64,000 nt of DNA, from positions 6,469,001 through 6,533,000 of the forward strand of contig NZ_JAPEPW010000001.1 of NCBI RefSeq assembly GCF_026339955.1. Direction: 5' to 3'. The DNA is from Streptomyces sp. NBC_01549 (lineage in GTDB: Bacteria; Actinomycetota; Actinomycetes; Streptomycetales; Streptomycetaceae). A model generated the notes under the pieces. It saw nothing but the letters and a program-made list of their open reading frames with translations. It did not search any database and was not told the DNA's origin. Within the stretch, counting starts at the first letter, position 1, and the number at the start of each line of letters is the position of its first letter. This document shows positions 16,801-24,639 of the stretch, one piece after another. Both the position numbers and the translations under genes were made by a program.

Positions 16801-16810
16801 CGTCATTCGT

Positions 16811-19093
16811 GTGGTGACTTCGGTGAACCCCGTACGCGGCCCCGCACAATCCGAGCTCGGCCCCTCGCTTCCCGAAGGCGTACGGGTGCGGATCCTGCGC
16901 ACCGCGCACGGCGACCGCCGCGCCGCCGCGGAACTCGCCGCCGTACTGACCGAGCGTCAGCTGACCGGCCTCGACCCGCTTCCCGCGCAGCCTCCCGTAC
17001 TCCTGCGCGCGTACCGCCAGGAGGTCCGTGCCCTCCCGGACGCCGCCCGGCGCCTCCTGCTGCTCGCGGCGGCCGACCAGTACCCGGTCGACACCCACGC
17101 CTTCCTGCGGGCCGTCACCGCGGCCCGGCTCGACACCCGGCCCCTTGTCGCCGCCGAGGTCGCCGGAATCGCCCACGCCACGGCGGGCGGGATCGTCTTC
17201 CGCGATCCATGGACCCGGACAGCGGCCTACGAGATCGCCTCCGTGACGGACCGGCGCTCCGTCCATCTCCTGCTCGCCCGCGTCCTGCGCGGCGAGGGTG
17301 AGTCACCCCGGCGGTCCTGGCACCGGGGCGCCGCCGCCCTCGGCCCCAGCCGACGGCTCGCCGCCGAACTCCGGGCCGCGGCCCACAGCGCGCGCACCGC
17401 GGGCGAGCACGACCTGGCCTGCGCCCTCGTCGAACGCGCCGCCACGCTGTCCCCCGAGCCGGTCGAGCGGGCCCGGCTGCTCGCCCGCGCCGCTGCCGAC
17501 GCCTGGCGGTCCGGCGACGCCGACCGTGCCCGCCGGCTCGTCGCCGCCACCGACGACGACGCCCTGGCCGGTCTGCTCGCGCTCCGCGCGGGCAACGCGA
17601 CGGACGCGTTCGACGCGTTGCTGACGGCCGCGGTGCGCTGCGCCGGCGGCGGGCCGGTGGCCGACGGCCCCGGGGGCGCGGCGATGTCCGAGGGCCTGGC
17701 CGCGCTCGACGGTCGTACGGTGTCGGGCGGCCGCTTCGCGTACGGCGGCACCACCGGGTCCGCGAGCCCGGGCCCGGCCGCTGTCGACCACGCCCACCAC
17801 TCCGCCGTCCATCTCCTCGCCCGCGCCACCGAAGCCGCCATCTACACCGGCGACCTGCGCCGATGCCGGGAGGCCGCGGCCGTCGCCGACCGGCTCGGGA
17901 TCGTGCCGCCCGGCACGCTGGGCGGGCTGGCCGCGGCGTTCGAGGGCCGGTACGACGACGCGCGGGACCTGCTGAAGGCGGCAGCCGGGCGCTGCGGTCC
18001 CGGAGGCGACCCCACTCTGCTGATCCACTCCGGGATCGCCGCACTCATGCTCGGCGACCACACCGCGGCCGCCACCGCGACCGTCCGGGCGGCCGCCTCC
18101 GCCCGGGCCTGGGGTGACGGGGTCACCGTTCCCCAGGCCATGGAGTTCCGGGCGTACGCCGACTTCTGGACCGGGCGGCCACGCGCCGCCGAGGCCGCCA
18201 CCCTGGAGGCCCTTCGCCAGGCGTACACCACCGGCCAGGACAACGGGGCCTGCCATCTGCAGGCGGCCCTCGCGATGTTCGCCGCGGTCACCGGCGACGA
18301 GGACGTCTGCCGGGAGCGCGCCGAGGCCGCCCGCTCCTACGCCCTCGCGCGCGGGCTCGGGCTGCCCGCCGCGCTGGCCCTGTTCGCGCTCGCCTTCCTC
18401 GACCTGAGCACCGGCCGCTTCGCCGCCTCCGCGGCCCGGCTGCGCGCCCTCGCCGGATTCGGCCCTGGGCACGGGCACCGGGCCATCCGGCACCTTGCCA
18501 CACCGCACTACGTCGAGGCCGCCGTCCGCACCGGCGACACCCGCGTCGCCCGGGCCGCCCACGCCGACTACGACCACTGGGCGCGCACCGTGCGCAGCCT
18601 CGACGACTTGGCCCTCAGCGCACGCTGCCGGGCCCTGCTCGCCTCCGGCGGGGAGGCCGTCGAGCACTACCGCACCGCCCTCGACCTGCACGCCTCGGGC
18701 ACCCGTGACTTCGAACGCGCCCGCACGGAGCTGCTGTTCGGCGGTGCGCTACGGCGACTGCGGCACCGGACGGAGGCCCGTGACCGGCTGCACAGCGCCC
18801 TCGAGGCGTTCGAGCACTTCGGTTCGCCGCAGTGTGCAGCCGCGGCGCGGGCCGAACTCCGTGTCCTGGGCGAGCCCGTCTCCCCTGTGCGGGGTGCCGA
18901 CGACCTCGTCGCCCGCCTCACCGCGCAGCAGTTGATGGTCGCGCGCATGGCGGCCGACGGAGCCACCAATCGGGAGATCGCGGCGCGGTTGTCGCTCAGT
19001 CCGCGGACCATCGACCACCATCTGCGGGGGGTGTTCGCGCGGTTGGGGATCCGGTCGCGGATCGAGTTGGTGCGGTTGTTGGGGGAGGGGTGA
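16811..19093 (+). CDS. LuxR-family (LAL-like) transcriptional regulator without the ATPase domain
   Basis: This 760-aa protein ends in a clear LuxR helix-turn-helix (LTAQQLMVARMAADGATNRE, then RLSLSPRTIDHHLRGVFARL). The long middle is alanine-rich helical-repeat sequence of TPR character. The N-terminus corresponds to the part of LAL regulators that follows the nucleotide-binding domain (LLLAAADQYPVDTHAFLRAV). I find no Walker A or B, although typical LAL proteins are 900-1000 aa with a P-loop. It is therefore either a natural ATPase-less form or has lost its N-terminus. A 26-bp palindrome sits just upstream. The divergent lipase gene is a plausible target. Confidence 0.85.
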   Translation: MVTSVNPVRGPAQSELGPSLPEGVRVRILRTAHGDRRAAAELAAVLTERQLTGLDPLPAQPPVLLRAYRQEVRALPDAARRLLLLAAADQYPVDTHAFLRAVTAARLDTRPLVAAEVAGIAHATAGGIVFRDPWTRTAAYEIASVTDRRSVHLLLARVLRGEGESPRRSWHRGAAALGPSRRLAAELRAAAHSARTAGEHDLACALVERAATLSPEPVERARLLARAAADAWRSGDADRARRLVAATDDDALAGLLALRAGNATDAFDALLTAAVRCAGGGPVADGPGGAAMSEGLAALDGRTVSGGRFAYGGTTGSASPGPAAVDHAHHSAVHLLARATEAAIYTGDLRRCREAAAVADRLGIVPPGTLGGLAAAFEGRYDDARDLLKAAAGRCGPGGDPTLLIHSGIAALMLGDHTAAATATVRAAASARAWGDGVTVPQAMEFRAYADFWTGRPRAAEAATLEALRQAYTTGQDNGACHLQAALAMFAAVTGDEDVCRERAEAARSYALARGLGLPAALALFALAFLDLSTGRFAASAARLRALAGFGPGHGHRAIRHLATPHYVEAAVRTGDTRVARAAHADYDHWARTVRSLDDLALSARCRALLASGGEAVEHYRTALDLHASGTRDFERARTELLFGGALRRLRHRTEARDRLHSALEAFEHFGSPQCAAAARAELRVLGEPVSPVRGADDLVARLTAQQLMVARMAADGATNREIAARLSLSPRTIDHHLRGVFARLGIRSRIELVRLLGEG

Positions 19094-19180
19094 GGGGGGC
19101 CGTTCTTCGGCTGCGCGCCGGTGGGGGTTGAGCGCGCCCACGCGGCGGAGCCGCACAGTGTCACCGCCCCGCGCCCCTAG

Positions 19181-20888
19181 GAGCGTGTCTGAGTAACGGG
19201 CAACTGGCCGGGAGGTCGTGATGGGCGGGATCGGTCGTGGTCGCTCGGTCAGCGCCTGTGGGGCCGATGAGCGGGTCGGTCGGAGGGGGATTTCGGCCCG
19301 CTGAGGCCGGTGTGGCCGGATGGTCAGCCGGCCAGGACGGCGAGTCCTGCGGTTCCGGCGTGTCGGAAGATCTTGCGGAGGTTGTGGCAGGCGGCCAGCA
19401 GTCGCCACTCGCCGCGGGCTCCGTCCTCGCCGCGGAGGAGGAGTTGGCGGCCGTTCTGGCAGGTCATGATCTGGCCGAAGACGGGTTCGACGATCGCTTT
19501 GCGGCGGCTGTAGGCGGCCTTGCCGGGCTTCGTCCGCAGTGTGCGGGCCATGCGCTCCTTGAGGGTGGCGCTGGCGGGGATGCGTCCGCGGGGTGCGGGC
19601 GGGACCTGTTCGTCGTGGCCGAGTCGGCCGGTGGCCATGAACGTATCGGTGCCGCAGGCGAGTTGGCGCTCTTTGGAGGCCTGCAGGTTGGTCTCGGAGC
19701 AGTAGCCGGCATCGACGAGGGCCTGCCCCGGGTGGACGCCGGTGTTCTGCGCGGACTGGTCGAGCATCGGGGTGTAGTTCAGCGCGTCCGAGGCGTTGGT
19801 GGTGATGTCGGCGGCCGTGATGACCTGGTGCTCTTCATCGACGACGGCCTGGGCGTTGTAGGCCTGGATGTAGGCGCCGTCGCTGTTCTTCATGATCCGC
19901 GAGTCGGGGTCGGTGAAGTTGGCCTGGGCCTTGGGCTTGGGCCGGGCCTTGGCTGCTGCCTGCTCGCCCGCGTCGGTGACGGCCCGCTCGTCGCTGGTCC
20001 CGGCGCGTTCCTGACGGCGGCGTTCCTTGTCTTCGGCGTGAGCGCGGGCCTTGTCGGCGGCCTCGGTCTCGATCTGCGCGCGGGCGGCCTGCAGCCTGGC
20101 CAGGCGCTTCTCGCGCCGGTCCAGCTCGGCGGGCAGGTCGGCCTCTTTGCCGTCCACGCCGAACCGGGCATCTTCGGCGGTATCGACTGCTTCGGCGTCG
20201 TCCAGCAGGGACCGGGCCGTGGCCTCCAGGGCGGCGATCTCGGCTTCGATCTGCTCTTCCTTGCCGATCAGGCGGCCGTAGCTCATCGCCTTGTGCTTGG
20301 ATGCGCTGGCCTCCAGCTTGGTGCCGTCCAGCGCGACGCGGCCCATCTTGACCATGTCCAGCTTCCGCGCCAGGTGCAGCGACTGCAGGAACAGGCCGGC
20401 GAGCGCGTCCAGGTGGCGGCGGCGGAACCGGGCGATCGAGCGGAAGTCCGGAGCCTGGTCGGCGGCCAGGAACCGGAACGCGACGTCATCGACACACTTA
20501 CGCGTGATCGCCCGCGAGGAGCGCACCCCGGTGGTGTAGCCGTAGATCAGCAGCCGCACCATCAGCCGCGGATCGTAGGGCGGGTAGCCGCGCTTTTCGG
20601 TGTAGTCCGCCAGGATCGGCGACAGGTCGAGCACCTCGTCGACCAGGTCGGCAACGAACCGGGCCAGGTGATCCTCGGGCAGCCAGTCGTCCAGCGACGG
20701 CGGCAGCAGCAGGACCTGGTGCGGGTCGAACGCCCGGAACGTCTTGTCCACCGCCGCCGGACGACCCTGCGGCTGCTCCTTCTCACCCGGCTCGATCTCG
20801 AACAGACCATCCCGATCACGCATACCGAGATCATCCCGCATGAATGATCACGAACCGCAAGCGGGGTGTCCGTTACTGAGACACGCTC
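19181..20888 (-). mobile_element. intact IS1182-family insertion sequence (1708 bp)
   Basis: The terminal inverted repeats are GAGCGTGTCTGAGTAACGG at 19181-19199 and its complement at 20870-20888, with one mismatch in 19. A 4-bp target duplication CTAG flanks it at 19177-19180 and 20889-20892. Before insertion the site read as a GC-rich palindrome centred on CTAG, the sort of bidirectional terminator common between convergent Streptomyces genes. The right-hand CTAG holds the bioD stop codon. Confidence 0.93.
19324..20841 (-). CDS. IS1182-family transposase
   Basis: This 505-aa DDE transposase has an N-terminal DUF772-type domain (FDPHQVLLLPPSLDDWLPE, YPPYDPRLMVRLLIYGY, then RRHLDALAGLF), a charged Glu/Ala/Arg-rich insertion (about residues 175-290), and a C-terminal DDE_Tnp_1-like part. 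The latter contains VALDGTKLEA, VDAGYCSETNLQ and EPVFGQIMTCQNGRQLLLRG. Length and layout are normal for the family and the frame is unbroken, so the element may still be mobile. It is contained within matching inverted repeats. Confidence 0.95.
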   Translation of the reverse strand: MRDDLGMRDRDGLFEIEPGEKEQPQGRPAAVDKTFRAFDPHQVLLLPPSLDDWLPEDHLARFVADLVDEVLDLSPILADYTEKRGYPPYDPRLMVRLLIYGYTTGVRSSRAITRKCVDDVAFRFLAADQAPDFRSIARFRRRHLDALAGLFLQSLHLARKLDMVKMGRVALDGTKLEASASKHKAMSYGRLIGKEEQIEAEIAALEATARSLLDDAEAVDTAEDARFGVDGKEADLPAELDRREKRLARLQAARAQIETEAADKARAHAEDKERRRQERAGTSDERAVTDAGEQAAAKARPKPKAQANFTDPDSRIMKNSDGAYIQAYNAQAVVDEEHQVITAADITTNASDALNYTPMLDQSAQNTGVHPGQALVDAGYCSETNLQASKERQLACGTDTFMATGRLGHDEQVPPAPRGRIPASATLKERMARTLRTKPGKAAYSRRKAIVEPVFGQIMTCQNGRQLLLRGEDGARGEWRLLAACHNLRKIFRHAGTAGLAVLAG

Positions 20889-21614
20889 CTAGGGGGCGCT
20901 TGCTGCTTGCGTCGAGTGGAAAGTGTGTGTATCCCAGCTTCCCCCGAGCCGCGGCGCCAGCCAGCTGGGCGCCTCCGCACGGAAGTCGGTGACGTCGTAG
21001 GCACCTGCCCCCGCGGGCAGCGCTCCCAACAGCGGAGCCTCGGCCACGACCGGCAGGTCCGCGAGGTTGCAAAGGGACGCCAGGTCGGGGGAGTCGGGCC
21101 AGCTGCCGATGACGACTCCCGCCAGGTCCAGTCCCCGGTGCCGGAGTTCACGCGCCGTCAGCTCGGTGGTGTTCAGGGTGCCGAGGCCCGCCGACGCCAC
21201 CACCAGCACCGGCGCGTCCAGCAGGCTCGCCGCGTCCGCCAGTGTGCCGCCCTCGTCGTCGAAGCGGACGAGGAGACCGCCCGCTCCCTCGACCAGTACG
21301 AGGTCGTACTCGGTGGCCAGTTCCGCCGCCGCCTTCGCCACCGCCACCGGGCGCACCGGGGGCAGGCAGGCCCGCCGCGCGGCGGTCGCGGGAGCCAACG
21401 GCTCCGGATAGCGGGCGAGTTCGAGCGTCGTCACGGCGCCCGCGAGCCGGGCCACCTCGTCGGCGTCCCCGCGCTCGTCCGGGCGTACACCCGTCTGCGC
21501 CGGCTTGAGGACGGCCACGGAGCGCCCGGCGGCGACGGCCGTGGCGGCGACGGCGGCCGTCGTGACCGTCTTGCCGACCTCCGTGCCCGTCCCCGTGATC
21601 ACCAGAACCGCCAT
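20889..21614 (-). CDS. bioD: dethiobiotin synthetase
   Basis: This 241-aa enzyme closes the ureido ring of dethiobiotin from 7,8-diaminopelargonic acid, CO2 and ATP. The P-loop-like TGTGTEVGKT near residue 8, the substrate lysine in KPAQTG, and VEGAGGLLVRFDDEG near residue 110 are diagnostic. ATG 21614 lies 1 nt after the bioA stop, so the genes are coupled. Its TAG stop at 20889-20891 falls inside the CTAG target duplication of the adjacent IS1182 element. The insertion therefore left the protein complete but replaced its natural 3' flank, including half of a hairpin. Confidence 0.96.
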   Translation of the reverse strand: MAVLVITGTGTEVGKTVTTAAVAATAVAAGRSVAVLKPAQTGVRPDERGDADEVARLAGAVTTLELARYPEPLAPATAARRACLPPVRPVAVAKAAAELATEYDLVLVEGAGGLLVRFDDEGGTLADAASLLDAPVLVVASAGLGTLNTTELTARELRHRGLDLAGVVIGSWPDSPDLASLCNLADLPVVAEAPLLGALPAGAGAYDVTDFRAEAPSWLAPRLGGSWDTHTFHSTQAASAP

Positions 21615-21615
21615 G

Positions 21616-22914
21616 TCATCCCTCCCGCGCCGCCGCGCACACCGCGCGTGCGATCCGTGCCACGTCCGCGTCACCCGTGACGTACGGCGGCATCGTGTAG
21701 ACGAGGTCGCGGAACGGGCGCAGCCACACACCCTCGCGCACGGCGGCCGCCGTGGCCGCCTTCATGTCGACCTCGTGGTCGAGTTGTACGACGCCGATCG
21801 CGCCCAGGACGCGTACGTCCCGGACACCCGGCAGCGAGGACGCCTCCGCCAGCCCGTCCAGCAGACCCGCCTCGATCCGCTTGACCTCGGTCTGCCAGTC
21901 CTGTCCGAGCAGCAGGTCGATCGAGGCGCAGGCCACCGCGGCGGCCAGCGGATTGCCCATGAAGGTCGGTCCGTGAGCCAGGACCGGGACCTCACCGCGT
22001 GAGATGCCCTCGGCCACCCGCGCCGTGCAGAGCGTCGCCGCCATCGTCATATAGCCGCCGGTCAGCGCCTTGCCGACGCACATCACGTCCGGCGTGACGC
22101 CGGCGTGCTCCGCCGCGAACAGCGCGCCCGTACGGCCGAAACCGGTCGCGATCTCGTCGAGGACGAGCAGCACGTCGTGCGCGTCGCAGGCCTCCCGCAG
22201 CACCCGCAGATACGAGGGGGAGTGGAACCGCATCCCGCCCGCGCCCTGTACCACCGGCTCCACGATCACCGCGGCGAGCTCGTCGGCGTGCCGCTCGATC
22301 AACTCGCGCAGATGGTCGGCGTACGACTCCTCGTACCCGGCCGGCGGGGCGTCGGCGAACACCTGGCGCTGGAGCACGCCCTGCCACAGGTCGTGCATCC
22401 CGCCCTCGGGGTCGCACACCGACATGGGCTGCCAGGTGTCCCCGTGGTAGCCGCCGCGCCAGGTCAGCAGCCGCTGCTTGCCCGGGCGGCCGAGCGAGCG
22501 CCAGTGCTGGAGGCACATCTTGACGGCGACCTCGACCGAGACCGAGCCGGAGTCGGCGAGGAAGACGTGCTCCAGGCCCTCGGGCGTGATGTCGACCAGA
22601 CGCTTCGCCAGCCGTACGGCGGGCTCGTGGGTGAGCCCGCCGAACATGACATGGCTCATGCGCTCCAACTGGTCGCGCGCCGCGTCGTTGAGGACCGGGT
22701 GGTTGTAGCCGTGGATGGCCGACCACCAGGACGACATGCCGTCGACCAGTTCGCCCGAGCCGTCCGCCAGCCGCAGGCGTACGCCGCTCGCCGACTCGAC
22801 GACGAGCGGTTCCTGGCGGCCGGGCATGGGGCCGTACGGGTGCCAGACGTGCCGCCGGTCCAGCTCCAGCAGTTCGGCCACGGGCAGCAGGGACGGCTCG
22901 GACAGATCAGGCAT
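21616..22914 (-). CDS. bioA: adenosylmethionine-8-amino-7-oxononanoate aminotransferase
   Basis: This 432-aa fold type I PLP enzyme converts KAPA to DAPA using SAM as amino donor. It has HVWHPYGPMP and SSWWSAIHGYNHP near the N-terminus, LFGG-type text VMFGGLTHEPA, the aspartate strand VLLVLDEIATGFGRTG, and the PLP lysine in VMCVGKALTGGYMTMAATL. Start ATG 22914 overlaps the end of bioB by 8 nt (ATGCCTGA), which fits translational coupling better than the ATG 24 nt upstream. Confidence 0.96.
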   Translation of the reverse strand: MPDLSEPSLLPVAELLELDRRHVWHPYGPMPGRQEPLVVESASGVRLRLADGSGELVDGMSSWWSAIHGYNHPVLNDAARDQLERMSHVMFGGLTHEPAVRLAKRLVDITPEGLEHVFLADSGSVSVEVAVKMCLQHWRSLGRPGKQRLLTWRGGYHGDTWQPMSVCDPEGGMHDLWQGVLQRQVFADAPPAGYEESYADHLRELIERHADELAAVIVEPVVQGAGGMRFHSPSYLRVLREACDAHDVLLVLDEIATGFGRTGALFAAEHAGVTPDVMCVGKALTGGYMTMAATLCTARVAEGISRGEVPVLAHGPTFMGNPLAAAVACASIDLLLGQDWQTEVKRIEAGLLDGLAEASSLPGVRDVRVLGAIGVVQLDHEVDMKAATAAAVREGVWLRPFRDLVYTMPPYVTGDADVARIARAVCAAAREG

Positions 22915-24124
22915 TGGGGGCGAGATCCGTTCCGGCACCCCTGCGGCGTACGGCGACGAGATCCGTACGCGCTTCGGAAGGCTGCTCGTCCTTCGCCTGC
23001 TCCTTCGCCGCCACCTTCACGGAACCGCAGACGCCACCGCCCTCGTGGGACCCGCACCCGGCGTCGGCGTGCGAGCCACAGCCGGTCTCGGCGTGCGAAC
23101 CGCAGCCTCCGCCCGTCGTCACGCGGTGTTTCGGCAGGGTCAGCTCGCCCGCGCCCTCCACCTCGAACCCGGCGTCCGCGATCATCTCCAGGTCGGCCTT
23201 GCCCGCCTGGCCCTCGCTGGTGAGATAGTCGCCGAGGAAGATCGAGTTGGCGAGGTTGAGGGCGAGGGGCTGCATCGTGCGCAGATGGACCTCACGGCCG
23301 CCCGCGATACGCACCTCGACGTCCGGGCAGACGAAGCGGACCATCGCCAGGATGCGCAGACACCGCTGCGGCGTGAGGTTCCACTCCTTGGCGAGCGGGG
23401 TGCCCTCGAAGGGGATCAGGAAGTTCACCGGAACGGAGTCCGGGTCGAGCGCGCGCAGCGCGTAGACGACGTCGACGAGGTCCTCGTCCGACTCGCCCAT
23501 GCCCGCGATCAGACCCGAGCAGGCGGACAGACCCGCCGCGTGCGCCTTCTGGACCGTGTCCACCCGGTCGGCGTACGTGTGCGTGGTCGTGATGTCCCCG
23601 TACGTCCCCTCGGACGTGTTCAGGTTGTGGTTGTAGGCGTCCGCGCCAGCCTCGCGCAGCCGCTCGGCCTGGCCGTCGGAGAGCAGACCGAGGCAGGCGC
23701 ACACCTCTACGTTCTCGTTCTGGTCCTTGATCGCCTTGATGGTGTCGGAGACCCGGTCCACGTCACGGTCCGTCGGACCGCGACCGCTGGCCACCAGGCA
23801 GACCCGCTTGGCGCCCCCGGCGAGCCCGGCCGCCGCGGCCTGTGAGGCCTGGTCGGGCTTGAGCCACGTGTACTTGAGGATGTCGGCCTTGGAGCCGAGG
23901 CGCTGCGAGCAGTACGAGCAGTCCTCGGGGCACAGACCGGACTTCAGATTGACCAGATAGTTGAGTTTCACTCGACGGCCGAACCAGTGCCGGCGGACTT
24001 TTCCGGCCGCGGCCACCACGTCGAGCACGTCGTCGTCGGACGTGGCCAGCACGGCCAGCGCCTCGTCACGGGTCGGCAGCTCGCGCCGAAGCCCCTTGTC
24101 CACCAGCGTGTTCAGCAGGTCCAT
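22907..24124 (-). CDS. bioB: biotin synthase, with unusual Cys/His-repeat C-terminal tail
   Basis: This 405-aa radical SAM enzyme inserts sulfur into dethiobiotin. The SAM cluster motif is CPEDCSYCSQ, and it also has YNHNLNTSEGTYGDI, SGLIAGMGESDEDLVD and GGREVHLRTMQPLALNLANS. It is about 70 residues longer than the enteric enzyme. The extension (about residues 338-405) contains four imperfect CGSH units (CGSHAETG, CGSHADAG, CGSHEGGGV, CGSVKV) and then a charged tail. Repeated Cys and His suggest a metal or Fe-S-handling appendage; that is inference. It is the first gene of bioBAD. Confidence 0.96.
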   Translation of the reverse strand: MDLLNTLVDKGLRRELPTRDEALAVLATSDDDVLDVVAAAGKVRRHWFGRRVKLNYLVNLKSGLCPEDCSYCSQRLGSKADILKYTWLKPDQASQAAAAGLAGGAKRVCLVASGRGPTDRDVDRVSDTIKAIKDQNENVEVCACLGLLSDGQAERLREAGADAYNHNLNTSEGTYGDITTTHTYADRVDTVQKAHAAGLSACSGLIAGMGESDEDLVDVVYALRALDPDSVPVNFLIPFEGTPLAKEWNLTPQRCLRILAMVRFVCPDVEVRIAGGREVHLRTMQPLALNLANSIFLGDYLTSEGQAGKADLEMIADAGFEVEGAGELTLPKHRVTTGGGCGSHAETGCGSHADAGCGSHEGGGVCGSVKVAAKEQAKDEQPSEARTDLVAVRRRGAGTDLAPNA

Positions 24125-24639
24125 GAGATCCGATCCTGACGTATGCGAGCCGCTGCGGCCAAGGAGAGTTTGCACAAGAGAGACGGTTCGACGTGTGGGG
24201 TATGTAACACGACCACCCCAGTACGTAGGGTCCACAGAGAGCACGGAAGACCAGGTCAGAGGCCAAGAGTCCGGATCTCACCGCCGATTTGGTGAGAGAC
24301 ATGAGCGAGACGCAAGGGCCAGTGGATCAGTATGGAGGGTTCCTACAACACCCCGAATGGGCTGTTCCCTCAAGCGCCGTGCGTAGCTGATGCCGAGTTC
24401 CCGGGCCACCGCGGTGACCGTCTAGCCCGAGGAGTCGACGAGCGCGATCGCGTCCCGCTTGAACTCCTCGGTGTACCGCTTCGTGTATTTGCTTCCCACC
24501 TGGGGCTACTTCCTCTAGAACCTCAGGTCCCAGTCTCCAGGTGTCCACGATCAAAGGGAAGCTTCACTACTACCAGGTCGACGAATGGGGCCAGGGCCTC
24601 CCAGCAGCCCGCGGGTCCCGAGGCACAGCCGACCAGTCA
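24125..24639. other. bioB upstream region and left boundary of the accessory block
   Basis: From 24125 to about 24350 lies AT-richer sequence that should hold the bioB promoter; I see no convincing palindrome. From about 24355 to 24547 is the IS3-type remnant. From 24548 to 24639 is the 3' flank of the FAD oxidoreductase gene, with nothing recognisable. Confidence 0.6.
24355..24547 (-). pseudogene. IS3-family orfA remnant with internal stop
   Basis: From GTG 24499 the minus strand reads GSKYTKRYTEEFKRDAIALV, DSSG, a TAG stop at 24422-24424, then TVTAVARELGISYARRLRE. This is the helix-turn-helix start of an IS3-family OrfA, broken by a nonsense codon and cut short after about 45 codons. Outside it, the sequence starting TGGACACCTGGAGACTGGG at 24547 looks like the outer end of such an element. 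The orfB part is absent. Confidence 0.8.
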
